64,000 bases of DNA. It comes from a virus. Of this stretch, positions 7,214-14,994 are shown piece by piece. The notes under the pieces are model-generated. The model did no database searches. It was not told where the DNA came from and saw nothing but the letters and a program-made list of their open reading frames with translations. Location: IMG/VR virus record IMGVR_UViG_3300008516_000190, positions 18,130 to 82,129 of that record. One strand, 5' to 3'. Position 1 is the first letter of the stretch, and the number at the start of each line of letters is the position of its first letter. The position numbers were made by a program, and so were the translations under genes.

Positions 7214-7475
7214 AAACTCTGAGCTCGCGAGATATATGCTCACAAAAGAGTGTGATGAAAGAGTTTTTTTCTGTACCAGCGACAACCATTACAAGGTTTG
7301 GATGGTTTCGGTAAAAGGCAATCAGGTGATCACCAAGTGGGGGCGTATAGAGCTGAATAAAAAACTCCAGGTTAAGGTCAAAGATTTTCATGATTCTTGG
7401 GACGCAAAACATTATGCCATTGAAAAAATAAACGAAAAACTGTACACTAAGGATTACGAGGAGCTCAGTATCTAA
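7203..7475 (+). CDS. WGR-domain small protein with AKxLL-like N-terminus
   Basis: GTG at 7203 with GGGAGGAG about 5 bases upstream, overlapping the previous stop. After an N-terminal S-E-L-A-R-Y-M-L-T (a variant of the shared motif) the protein reads Y-K-V-W-M-V-S-V-x4-V-I-T-K-W-G-R-I, then a helix with A-K-H-Y-A. This is the layout of the WGR domain, known from PARPs and MolR-type proteins, where it binds nucleic acid ends. A stand-alone WGR domain of 90 aa is plausible as a nucleic-acid binder or decoy (inference). Confidence 0.6.
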   Translation: MELKNSELARYMLTKECDERVFFCTSDNHYKVWMVSVKGNQVITKWGRIELNKKLQVKVKDFHDSWDAKHYAIEKINEKLYTKDYEELSI

Positions 7476-8497
7476 TGGATAAACAAATGAAGGATCAAAG
7501 CTTAACATTCTGGACAACCGGAGAACACCTGACTAAAATTATGAGGGATCTCTGGGAAGAAAGAAGTTGTATACATGCTTTTAAAACAGCAAAAGAGGGT
7601 CTGGGAATGAATGAAGAACAAGCTATTAGTTTGTTCGAAGGCCGCATGAAACTAGGTGGAGATACTCGCAACGATCCAAATCTTTATTCAGAAACCGACA
7701 ATTACAAGGGAATCACTACTGATGAGATGATGGACTGGTTCGAAAAGAAATATATCGAGCTAAGGACCGATAAACTTAAATATGATCTCACCCTTAGAAA
7801 CAACATGATTAAATATCTTGGTCTTGGTCGGGGAGTTGGAATACTTGATACACAAACAGAAGCCAAAAACGCCGCCTTGAGTATGGAGAAAAAAACATTT
7901 GAATATTTGAGAAATTTAATGTTTCTTTATAACATATCAAACAGATCCATTACGGATTTTGAAAACAAAGTCGAAGAGGCGTTAAGAAATGCCGAGTTCA
8001 GCAAAGATGCGAGTTATATAAAAGACGATCTAGATGCTCAAAACGCAAAAACGCTTTTTGATGCATCAATAAGAAAGCTTAACGAGAGCATAGCGGCCGG
8101 CCCCAGGACGACAGATGAGTTTATCGAAAATGAAACAAAAATAGATAGCCTTGGAGCAACAAAGGGAAAACCGAAAGATTCTTCTTCTGGATGGCTTAGC
8201 CCCGATGGAGATTTTTATCCTTGTCCTTATATGGGACACATTGTTCTTATGGAAGCATTAGCAGAAGAGGGAATTGTGGAAAACGTCACACAGGAGAACG
8301 ATTTAGAACGACAGAACTGGGTTAAGATTTCATCCTTTAGAATGTATAATTTAGATGGCGACTTTTCCAACAGACAAAAGGACTTCATATTTGATTTTAT
8401 AACAGCACACGATTTGGACAAGATTGAAATAAATCATCATGTTGTAAAGTCCGAAAACGTATTTAGTTATCTTGATGAGCAAGTAAAATCTGTTTAA
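7475..8497 (+). CDS. Hypothetical protein, 340 aa
   Basis: The ATG overlaps the preceding stop (TAATG). No family recognised. The protein is mainly helical and charged. A distinct C-terminal segment begins near residue 230 with S-S-G-W-L-S-P-D-G-D-F-Y-P-C-P-Y-M-G-H, a pattern I have seen at the C-terminus of other phage proteins of unknown function. It lies between the small-protein cluster and the peptidase/transporter genes. Confidence 0.7.
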   Translation: MDKQMKDQSLTFWTTGEHLTKIMRDLWEERSCIHAFKTAKEGLGMNEEQAISLFEGRMKLGGDTRNDPNLYSETDNYKGITTDEMMDWFEKKYIELRTDKLKYDLTLRNNMIKYLGLGRGVGILDTQTEAKNAALSMEKKTFEYLRNLMFLYNISNRSITDFENKVEEALRNAEFSKDASYIKDDLDAQNAKTLFDASIRKLNESIAAGPRTTDEFIENETKIDSLGATKGKPKDSSSGWLSPDGDFYPCPYMGHIVLMEALAEEGIVENVTQENDLERQNWVKISSFRMYNLDGDFSNRQKDFIFDFITAHDLDKIEINHHVVKSENVFSYLDEQVKSV

Positions 8498-8509
8498 AAG
8501 GATCGGCAT

Positions 8510-9598
8510 GTGATTAAAGACGAGTGTAAACCGAGGATTAAGAATATCATAGACGGAATGCCAGGCAACTGTGACGCAATATTTCTCTGGAGCGATATGA
8601 TTGTAGATAAGAATCTCACGTATGTAACGGGCTTTACTTCCTCCAAAAGCGAGGGGGCTGCAGTACTCCTGGAGAAAAGCGGGAAGATTACATTATTTTC
8701 ACCAAGTCGAGATCAAGAGCTAAATCGACGCCAGGCAAGCTATGACGAATTTGTAGTTTGGAGTAAAATACAAGAGCGAGATGAAATGCTTAAGAAAATC
8801 CTCCCAAAGTTCTATAAGATAGGACTTTGCTTTGGCTCTCTTTTACACAGCTCTTATCGTACAATAGAGGAAATCTTTGTAGCTCGTAACTCAATTTTCG
8901 ATGTAACGGATCTTTTTGCAAAGCGCAGAAGTATCAAATCTCCGGATGAGATAGATAAAATAAAACGCGCATGCGAAATAGTTAGTAGACTAACTGTAAT
9001 ATTACCTACATTTTTACATGAGGGAATGAGCGAGATGGATTTAGCGGCCGAGGTGGAGTATCATATGAAGAAGATGGGTTCAGATGATCCTGCGTTCTCT
9101 ACCATCGTGGCCTTTGAAAAGAATACCAGTGTACCTCACCACTCTTCTGGAACCACCACCCTAATGAAAGATGATGTAGTACTCATTGATTTTGGTGCTG
9201 AGGTCGAGGGCTACAAGTCTGATATTACTCAGGTATATTTTATGGGAACTCCAGATCGATGGAAAAAACATATGTACAATAAAGTTCTTGAAGCGCAGCT
9301 GCTTGCCATTAGCATGATTAAACCTGGGATTAAGTCGGAAGATGTAATAAAAGAGGCGAAGAAAATAACAACTGGATATGGGAGATATAAGAACAGCTGG
9401 ATTCATGGACTTGGGCATGGTATTGGGCTTGACATTCATGACAGCCAATATCCTGACGTGTTTGAAGAAAACATGGTTTTAACAGTAGAACCAGGTATCT
9501 ATTTACCTGGTGATTATGGGGTTCGTCTTGAGGATGACATTCTTGTAACAAAGGGCGGGTGCGAGGTTCTCACGCATACACTTAAAAAGCGCTGGTAA
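8510..9598 (+). CDS. M24-family Xaa-Pro peptidase (prolidase/aminopeptidase P-like)
   Basis: GTG start with AAAGGA upstream. The C-terminal pita-bread domain has the five metal ligands in order: D227 (LIDFGAE), D238 (YKSDITQ), H303 (GHGIGLDIH), E327 (TVEPGIY) and E341 (VRLEDDI), with H210 in VPHHSSG. The N-terminal creatinase-like domain spans about residues 1-135. Members cleave peptide bonds beside proline using two Mn or Co ions. The gene stands 25 bases before the yejF-like gene, so it probably breaks down peptides imported by that transporter (inference). No signal peptide, so it is cytoplasmic. Confidence 0.9.
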   Translation: MIKDECKPRIKNIIDGMPGNCDAIFLWSDMIVDKNLTYVTGFTSSKSEGAAVLLEKSGKITLFSPSRDQELNRRQASYDEFVVWSKIQERDEMLKKILPKFYKIGLCFGSLLHSSYRTIEEIFVARNSIFDVTDLFAKRRSIKSPDEIDKIKRACEIVSRLTVILPTFLHEGMSEMDLAAEVEYHMKKMGSDDPAFSTIVAFEKNTSVPHHSSGTTTLMKDDVVLIDFGAEVEGYKSDITQVYFMGTPDRWKKHMYNKVLEAQLLAISMIKPGIKSEDVIKEAKKITTGYGRYKNSWIHGLGHGIGLDIHDSQYPDVFEENMVLTVEPGIYLPGDYGVRLEDDILVTKGGCEVLTHTLKKRW

Positions 9599-9623
9599 AT
9601 GTAACTGACCCCTCAAGGTTATT

Positions 9624-11201
9624 ATGAGCTTACTCACTATAAAGAATCTATTTGTAAAGTTTGAGATGCCTCAACAGCGCATTGATGCTGTCCGAGGTGT
9701 CTCTTTTGACATTAAAAAAGGAGAAACTTTTGCTCTCGTAGGGGAAAGTGGAGCAGGTAAGTCGGCCACCGCTCATGCGATTATGCAACTGTTACCTGCT
9801 TATACGAGATACGATGGCTCAATAATATTAAAGAACAACAATGTTTTTGAATGTTCCGAGGAGAGATTGAGAAAGATTAGAGGAAATGATGTTTCTATAA
9901 TATTCCAAGAGCCTATGACATCGCTTAATCCTCTCCATACAATCGAGAAGCAAATCGGTGAGATTATCGATCTTCATCAAGATGTAACAGGGGGCGAAAG
10001 AAGGGCAAGAACGATCGAGTTGTTGGATCAGGTTCAGCTAGATCATGCCGAGCAGCGCTTGAGTTCATTTCCGCACCAGTTGTCTGGCGGTCAGAGACAG
10101 CGAGTTATGATAGCCTTAGCTCTCGCAAACAAGCCAGATTTATTAATAGCAGACGAACCCACAACCGCTCTGGATGTCACGATACAGCGAGAGATATTGA
10201 AGCTCATAAGAGAGCTTCGCGACAAGTTACATATGTCAATGTTGTTAATCACGCACGATCTTTATATAGTAGAAAAAATGGCTGACCGTATTGGCGTAAT
10301 GAAAGATGGGGAGATTGTAGAAAGCGGGGATAATCTTAGTATTTTTAAACATCCTCAACACTCATATACAAAGTATTTGCTTGCGTCTATTCCAAAGCAA
10401 AAGCCTATAGAAACTACCAAGAAAAAACTAGTTTTAGAAACCAACGATCTTAAAGTACATTATCCTATATATAAAGGCATGTTCAGGAAAGTAAAAGGAT
10501 ATGTGAAAGCTGTTGATGGAATCACGATTAAAATCAAAGAGGGAGAGACGGTCGGTTTGGTTGGAGAAAGCGGATCGGGCAAAACCTCGTTTGGGTTAGC
10601 GGTTTTGAGATTGATTTCTAGTAAAGGCCAGATCAAGTTTCAAGGCGTAGAATTAAACAATCTTCTAAGTGGAGAAATGAGACCTTACAGACAAGAAATT
10701 CAAATTGTGTTTCAAGATCCTTTCGCAAGCCTTAACCCTCGTTTAACTGTAGGCCAAATTATAGAAGAAGGATTATCCGCTCACAACATTAAGGGTTGTT
10801 GGAATGATATGGTATGGCAAACTTTAATCAAAGTAGGCTTGGAGCCAGACATCCGAAATAGATATCCACACGAGTTTAGTGGAGGTCAAAGACAACGCAT
10901 ATGTATAGCTAGAGCGCTAGTGTTAAAACCCAAACTTTTAATTCTAGATGAGCCTACATCAGCTTTGGATCGATCAATTCAAAATCAGCTGATAGATCTC
11001 TTATTAGAGTTGCAGCGCACCTATAAACTGGCATATTTATTTATAAGTCACGATCTTCGCGTTGTAAAGGCGATGAGTCATTTGATTATCGTTATTAAAG
11101 ATGGTGTAGTTATGGAGGAGGGCAAGGCTGGAGAGGTCCTTGAGAAACCAAAGAGCGTATATACACAAGCTCTAGTTAAGGCTGCATTTGATATAATTTA
11201 G
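9624..11201 (+). CDS. yejF: YejF-like peptide ABC transporter ATPase (two fused cassettes)
   Basis: Two complete ABC cassettes lie in one 525-residue chain. Cassette 1: Walker A GESGAGKS (40-47), signature LSGGQ (153-157), Walker B LLIADE (173-178). Cassette 2: GESGSGKT near 313, signature FSGGQ near 418, LLILDE near 438. The length and fused layout match YejF, the ATPase of the YejABEF peptide importer; GsiA and fused DppDF proteins are alternatives. The yejB- and yejE-like genes downstream support YejF. In bacteria this system takes up oligopeptides and microcin C. All catalytic motifs are intact, so it should be active. Finding it among phage genes is unusual. Confidence 0.88.
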   Translation: MSLLTIKNLFVKFEMPQQRIDAVRGVSFDIKKGETFALVGESGAGKSATAHAIMQLLPAYTRYDGSIILKNNNVFECSEERLRKIRGNDVSIIFQEPMTSLNPLHTIEKQIGEIIDLHQDVTGGERRARTIELLDQVQLDHAEQRLSSFPHQLSGGQRQRVMIALALANKPDLLIADEPTTALDVTIQREILKLIRELRDKLHMSMLLITHDLYIVEKMADRIGVMKDGEIVESGDNLSIFKHPQHSYTKYLLASIPKQKPIETTKKKLVLETNDLKVHYPIYKGMFRKVKGYVKAVDGITIKIKEGETVGLVGESGSGKTSFGLAVLRLISSKGQIKFQGVELNNLLSGEMRPYRQEIQIVFQDPFASLNPRLTVGQIIEEGLSAHNIKGCWNDMVWQTLIKVGLEPDIRNRYPHEFSGGQRQRICIARALVLKPKLLILDEPTSALDRSIQNQLIDLLLELQRTYKLAYLFISHDLRVVKAMSHLIIVIKDGVVMEEGKAGEVLEKPKSVYTQALVKAAFDII

Positions 11202-11214
11202 GAGGTTTTTAAAA

Positions 11215-11565
11215 ATGAGTTGGTTAAAAAGTGTGTCCACAACCTTACGTTTTGTGATTATTTTTGTTATTGTGGTTCTTGTTTTTGTCGCCGTACTCTT
11301 TATCGCAAGTAGGCTTCAATTTGATCAACCAGAAATGGCACAGGCTCAAGAGGTTAGTGAGCCCATGTTAACCGAGCCCACCGTTGTGATTGACGGAGTA
11401 GCGACTACAACTTGGATTGATATTGATGTACCATACAGGAGTGCCTCTGTTATAGAAACATGTAAATCTTGGTCGCTTGAAGATGGTGGGGTGCTGGTTG
11501 TTCGAACTAAGGACGATAGGGTTATTATAATAGGTGGGGACTTTTTAGCAAGGATTGTGAAGTGA
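11215..11565 (+). CDS. Small inner-membrane-anchored protein in the yej cluster, 116 aa
   Basis: An AGGAGG site lies about 8 bases before the ATG. Residues 13-33 form one strong transmembrane helix (FVIIFVIVVLVFVAVLFIA) with basic residues before it. A hydrophilic domain follows with many valines and threonines, likely periplasmic and beta-rich. It sits between yejF and yejB and overlaps yejB by a GTGA, so it is co-translated with the permease. No family recognised. It might be a phage-specific accessory subunit or a regulator of the importer (inference). Confidence 0.65.
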   Translation: MSWLKSVSTTLRFVIIFVIVVLVFVAVLFIASRLQFDQPEMAQAQEVSEPMLTEPTVVIDGVATTTWIDIDVPYRSASVIETCKSWSLEDGGVLVVRTKDDRVIIIGGDFLARIVK

Positions 11566-12665
11566 TATCCTATATCCTCAGACGCTTGGGTCTTATTATT
11601 CCTACACTAATTGGGATTATGATTATTAATTTTTTCATAATACAATCGGCCCCAGGTGGTCCTGTTGAAAAAACGATTGCTCGGCTCAAAGGCGTTGATG
11701 TTGCAGTTACTGAAAGAATAACGAAAGGTGGTGGTGGCGAGGTTAGTCAAACAAAAACAGACAAGCAGGTTGGGATGGAGTCAAAGTATCGAGGAGCTCA
11801 AGGATTGGATCCCGAACTGATTATGGAAATTGAAGAGATGTATGGTTTTGATAAACCACTTTATAAACGGTTTTTTATTATGATGTGGAATTACATAAGG
11901 TTTGATTTTGGAACCAGCTATTACAGAGACAGAAAAGTTCTTGATTTGGTTTTAGAGAAAATGCCAGTGTCAATCTCGTTGGGTATATGGACAACGCTAT
12001 TGACTTATCTAATCTCAATTCCACTAGGCATCAAGAAAGCAATAAGAGATGGAACAAAATTCGATTTATGGAGTTCATTTGTTGTAACAATTGGTTATGC
12101 AATACCCAGTTTCTTATTTGCCATTATGTTGATAATACTCTTCTCTGGCGGGAGCTTTTTGAATATATTTCCTTTAAGAGGATTGGTCTCAGATGGGTGG
12201 GCCACCTTTTCATTTGGCATGAAGATAGCCGATTACTTTTGGCATTTGGTACTACCTATATTTGCGATGACAATAGGCGGGTTTGCAGGCCTTACTATAT
12301 TCACAAAGAACGCGTTTTTGGCTGAAATAAGCAAGCAGTATGTAATCACAGCTCAATCAAAAGGCCTCAAGCAGAAGAAAATTCTTTATGGTCACGTGTT
12401 TAGAAATGCCATGTTGATTATTATTGCCGGGTTTCCATCTGCATTTATAAGCGTTCTATTCACCGGTTCTGTTTTAATAGAAGTAATTTTCTCTCTTGAT
12501 GGGCTAGGGCTCTTGGGGTTCGAGTCGGCCTTGGGCAGGGATTATGCGGTAATGTTTGCGACACTATATGTATTTAGTCTCATGGGTTTATTTCTAAAAC
12601 TAATCGGAGATCTAATGTATATGTTCATAGATCCTCGTATTGACTTTGAAACTAGAGAGGTTTGA
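11562..12665 (+). CDS. yejB: YejB-like peptide ABC transporter permease
   Basis: GTG start overlapping the preceding stop. The N-terminus Y-I-L-R-R-L-G-L-I-I-P-T-L and the N-F-F-I-I-Q-S-A-P-G-G-P-V-E segment are characteristic of YejB. The 367-aa length also matches the YejB subfamily rather than shorter OppB/DppB. An extended periplasmic segment (residues 45-95) and about six membrane helices follow, with an EAA-type loop near residues 260-280 and the usual OppB-family ending F-I-D-P-R-I-D-F. The last codons are duplicated at 12823-12873, past one inserted small gene. Confidence 0.88.
   Translation: MISYILRRLGLIIPTLIGIMIINFFIIQSAPGGPVEKTIARLKGVDVAVTERITKGGGGEVSQTKTDKQVGMESKYRGAQGLDPELIMEIEEMYGFDKPLYKRFFIMMWNYIRFDFGTSYYRDRKVLDLVLEKMPVSISLGIWTTLLTYLISIPLGIKKAIRDGTKFDLWSSFVVTIGYAIPSFLFAIMLIILFSGGSFLNIFPLRGLVSDGWATFSFGMKIADYFWHLVLPIFAMTIGGFAGLTIFTKNAFLAEISKQYVITAQSKGLKQKKILYGHVFRNAMLIIIAGFPSAFISVLFTGSVLIEVIFSLDGLGLLGFESALGRDYAVMFATLYVFSLMGLFLKLIGDLMYMFIDPRIDFETREV
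12615..12652 (+). repeat. Direct repeat copy 1 of the yejB 3' end (38 bp exact)
   Basis: Bases 12615-12652 equal 12823-12860 exactly at an offset of 208. Beyond it the two copies differ only at synonymous positions (Thr, Arg, Val codons and the stop). Confidence 0.9.
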
Positions 12666-12823
12666 TGGAAAGATTAAAGAAAATATGGAATCGTTTGGTG
12701 AAATGTAAGCATCAGTGGAAACGTGGCATGTATTATGCTATATGGGGAGGAACTCTGCGCATAGCTATTTTTCGATGTGAGAAATGCGGTAGAGAAAAAA
12801 AAGATAGGTGGTTGTGGTTGTGA
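12665..12823 (+). CDS. Inserted zinc-ribbon-like mini-protein, 52 aa
   Basis: The ATG overlaps the yejB stop (TGATG) and its own stop overlaps the ATG of the yejB relic in the same way. The product is basic, with C-K-H-Q-W near residue 14 and C-E-K-C-G near residue 38, a possible CxH...CxxC metal site. It lies exactly between the two copies of the yejB 3' end and so looks like an insertion into the transporter operon. Function unknown. Confidence 0.6.
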   Translation: MERLKKIWNRLVKCKHQWKRGMYYAIWGGTLRIAIFRCEKCGREKKDRWLWL

Positions 12824-12860
12824 TGTATATGTTCATAGATCCTCGTATTGACTTTGAAAC
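12823..12860 (+). repeat. Direct repeat copy 2 of the yejB 3' end
   Basis: Second copy of the 38-base repeat at 12615-12652; it forms most of the relic frame. Confidence 0.9.
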
Positions 12861-12873
12861 GCGCGAGGTGTAA
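12823..12873 (+). pseudogene. Relic of the yejB 3' end (16 codons)
   Basis: An ATG-to-TAA mini-frame of 16 residues, identical in protein sequence to the last 16 residues of YejB (ending F-E-T-R-E-V). The nucleotide differences from the intact copy are synonymous. It is probably the original end of yejB, displaced when the mini-gene was inserted. It is not expected to function. Confidence 0.75.
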
Positions 12874-12908
12874 AAAGTGAGATTAAAAATAAACCAAGGT
12901 GGTTGAAA

Positions 12909-13151
12909 ATGGAAGTGTACATAGTTATTACAGAAGATACCCATACTGATGTCTCCGTAGAAGTTTTTAAGCATCTTATTGATGCGCGTGAGCGAGTGGC
13001 TGAGATTCAAGATCTTTATGGTGACAAATATGAGTGGCAGGTGAAAGTAATTAAGGGCTGGGCCTACTATGTGAGAACATATAGCGATTGTGTTTCAATA
13101 CGGATTGAAAAAAAGAAACTAAAGGAGATGCGTCATGAAAAGATTGAGTAG
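12909..13151 (+). CDS. Small hypothetical protein, 80 aa
   Basis: I chose the ATG at 12909, with AAGGTGG about 7 bases upstream, over a TTG two codons earlier. It starts M-E-V-Y-I-V-I-T and has a beta-alpha-beta look (V-S-V-E-V-F-K-H-L-I-D-A-R-E-R-V, then Y-E-W-Q-V-K-V-I), ending in a basic tail. Similar small folds occur as inhibitors or adaptors, but no family is recognised. It lies in the stretch of small genes separating yejB and yejE. Confidence 0.55.
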   Translation: MEVYIVITEDTHTDVSVEVFKHLIDARERVAEIQDLYGDKYEWQVKVIKGWAYYVRTYSDCVSIRIEKKKLKEMRHEKIE

Positions 13152-13269
13152 GATCATAGGAAGATGGTTTAAGTACACTTTTCGGTTCCATCATGTGTAC
13201 TACAAGGGTTATATGGATCGGAAAATGAGAAAGCATTGCCGGCCGTCCTATATAAATGGCGGGTATTAA
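13135..13269 (+). CDS. Mini-protein, strongly basic, 44 aa
   Basis: ATG at 13135, 17 bases inside the end of the previous gene, with AAGGAG about 8 bases upstream. Rich in Arg, Lys, His and Tyr (for example R-F-H-H-V-Y-Y). No hydrophobic helix long enough to cross a membrane. The ribosome-binding site and overlap are the main evidence; function unknown. Confidence 0.45.
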   Translation: MKRLSRIIGRWFKYTFRFHHVYYKGYMDRKMRKHCRPSYINGGY

Positions 13270-13298
13270 AAGTAAATACTTAATTAAGGAAAGTAGAG

Positions 13299-13493
13299 AT
13301 GAGTTGTAATCATATGACTAAAGAACAGCTTGAAGCAAAGATTGCTTGGAATGAGAAGTACCTGGCAGAAGGCGCACAACATATTGCCAACCTAGAAGCA
13401 ATGATTGAGTGGGAAAAGTCTCATTTGACTAAGCACGCAGAGTTTCACGCAAAGAGCGTGAAACGACTTGCTGAGATAAATGAGACGTCTTAA
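13299..13493 (+). CDS. Small coiled-coil protein, 64 aa
   Basis: ATG at 13299. Almost the whole protein is one predicted amphipathic helix with a regular pattern (L-E-A-K-I-A-W-N-E-K, then A-N-L-E-A-M-I-E-W-E-K), suggesting a short coiled coil or helical hairpin. No cysteines beyond residue 3. Function unknown; it is part of the inserted small-gene stretch in the transporter cluster. Confidence 0.5.
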   Translation: MSCNHMTKEQLEAKIAWNEKYLAEGAQHIANLEAMIEWEKSHLTKHAEFHAKSVKRLAEINETS

Positions 13494-13508
13494 TAAAGGG
13501 GTCATGAC

Positions 13509-13928
13509 ATGACAAAACGCGGCCGTGATATATTATTTATCTCATTTCTTATAGGTTTTGCGGTGATTGTAGGAAGTGTGGCAAAATATCCGAACCACTT
13601 TTCATCCAAGAAGGCCTATGAGAAACAGGGCATTATGTCTCCCTTACAGATTGAATTAAGAGATTGGACCCAGGTTGGTTCGCTGGTTTCAGTTTCGTAT
13701 GTTTTGACTAACAAGGGAAGCGAAGTGGTAATAGGATGGACGATGGAGTACTTGTATGTCTATATGAATACGCAGAACAAGCAGGTAGTGCAGCATCTAA
13801 AAGTATATCACCAAGGCAATAGACGTGTTGACTCGCGCGAAGAGTATTTTGGTGTATTTGTGTTTACTGAACATCGAGAGGTCGTGGAAATTAAAATTTG
13901 GGGAGTGACCGAAGCAGTCCTGGAATAA
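13509..13928 (+). CDS. Membrane-anchored periplasmic protein in the yej cluster, 139 aa
   Basis: Begins M-T-K-R-G-R-D, then a hydrophobic helix (about residues 8-25) that could be an anchor or uncleaved signal. The remainder alternates hydrophobic and polar residues like a beta sandwich (V-S-V-S-Y-V-L-T-N-K-G, G-V-F-V-F-T), a pattern of DUF4352-like extracytoplasmic domains. It directly precedes yejE. Like the 11215 protein it has one helix plus a periplasmic domain, so both could assist the importer (inference). Confidence 0.6.
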   Translation: MTKRGRDILFISFLIGFAVIVGSVAKYPNHFSSKKAYEKQGIMSPLQIELRDWTQVGSLVSVSYVLTNKGSEVVIGWTMEYLYVYMNTQNKQVVQHLKVYHQGNRRVDSREEYFGVFVFTEHREVVEIKIWGVTEAVLE

Positions 13929-13937
13929 GGATTAGGG

Positions 13938-14966
13938 ATGAAAGAACTAAGCCTGGTAGCAAGAAGAAGATTAGATAATTTTATAGCAAACAGAAGGGCG
14001 TACTGGTCGCTCTGGATATTCCTTTTTCTTTTTGTTTTTTCACTTTTTGCCGAGTTCATAGCAAACGATAGTCCTCTGCTTATAAGATACGCAGATCGGT
14101 TTTACTTTCCAATAACCAAAAATTATACGGAGATGGATTTCGGCGGGACATTAAACATAAAGGCAGATTATCATGATCCATATCTTGAAGAGTTGATAAA
14201 AAACAACGGCTGGATTATCTGGCCAGCGATTAAGTATAAATTTGATACAATTGATTATATAATGACGGAACCAGCACCAACTAAACCTTCTCTGAGACAT
14301 TGGCTGGGAACCGATGACCAAGGTCATGATGTAGTCGCGCTGGTGATTTACGGTTTCAGGATATCTGTAATTTTCGGACTTGTATTGACCACATGTAGTT
14401 CTGCTATCGGAATAATGGCAGGAGCGGTTCAGGGTTATTTTGGTGGTAGAGTTGATCTATTGATGCAAAGGTTCATTGAAATCTGGGGCTCGATACCAAC
14501 ATTGTTTTTGATAATAATTATTACTAGTATTATTACTCCAAACTTTGCGTTGCTGTTGTTAATCTTACTTTTGTTTTCATGGCTGTCGTTAGTTGGGGTA
14601 GTGCGCGCAGAATTTTTACGGACCCGAAATTTTGAGTATGTTAAAGCCGCAAGAGCCTTGGGTGTCAAAGATTTTAAGATTATGTTTAAGCATATACTTC
14701 CTAACGCAATGGTTGCTACGTTAACGTTTTTGCCGTTCATTCTAAATGGTTCCATCGTCGCTCTTACTTCTCTTGATTTTCTGGGATTCGGGCTTCCAGC
14801 CGGATCTCCTTCGTTAGGGAGATTACTGGCTCAAGGAAAGGCCAATTTGCAGGCGCCTTGGTTAGGAATTACTTCATTTGTGGTGCTTTCGGTTTTACTT
14901 TCACTTCTCATCTTTGTTGGAGAAGGCGTGAGAGATGCGTTTGATTCGCGGAAGAACTTATCATGA
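13938..14966 (+). CDS. yejE: YejE-like peptide ABC transporter permease
   Basis: 342 residues, the size of YejE. Subfamily hallmarks: N-R-R-A-Y-W-S-L-W-I-F near the N-terminus, E-F-I-A-N-D-S-P-L-L near 36, N-G-W-I-I-W-P near 90, W-L-G-T-D-D-Q-G-H-D, then R-A-E-F-L-R-T-R-N-F-E-Y and an EAA-type loop A-A-R-A-L-G-V, with L-D-F-L-G-F-G-L-P-x-G-S-P-S-L-G near the end. Recalled E. coli YejE shares most of these blocks in the same order. It pairs with YejB to form the channel. It is separated from yejB by five small genes, unlike the usual adjacent order. No periplasmic binding protein (YejA) gene is in the window. Confidence 0.92.
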   Translation: MKELSLVARRRLDNFIANRRAYWSLWIFLFLFVFSLFAEFIANDSPLLIRYADRFYFPITKNYTEMDFGGTLNIKADYHDPYLEELIKNNGWIIWPAIKYKFDTIDYIMTEPAPTKPSLRHWLGTDDQGHDVVALVIYGFRISVIFGLVLTTCSSAIGIMAGAVQGYFGGRVDLLMQRFIEIWGSIPTLFLIIIITSIITPNFALLLLILLLFSWLSLVGVVRAEFLRTRNFEYVKAARALGVKDFKIMFKHILPNAMVATLTFLPFILNGSIVALTSLDFLGFGLPAGSPSLGRLLAQGKANLQAPWLGITSFVVLSVLLSLLIFVGEGVRDAFDSRKNLS

Positions 14967-14994
14967 TAATAATTTACAGGAGAAGGGGCTGTTT

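Noticed and set aside
11987-12325. 112-codon plus-strand frame inside yejB
   Set aside because: It lies wholly within the permease gene in another frame, has no ribosome-binding site and no family pattern.
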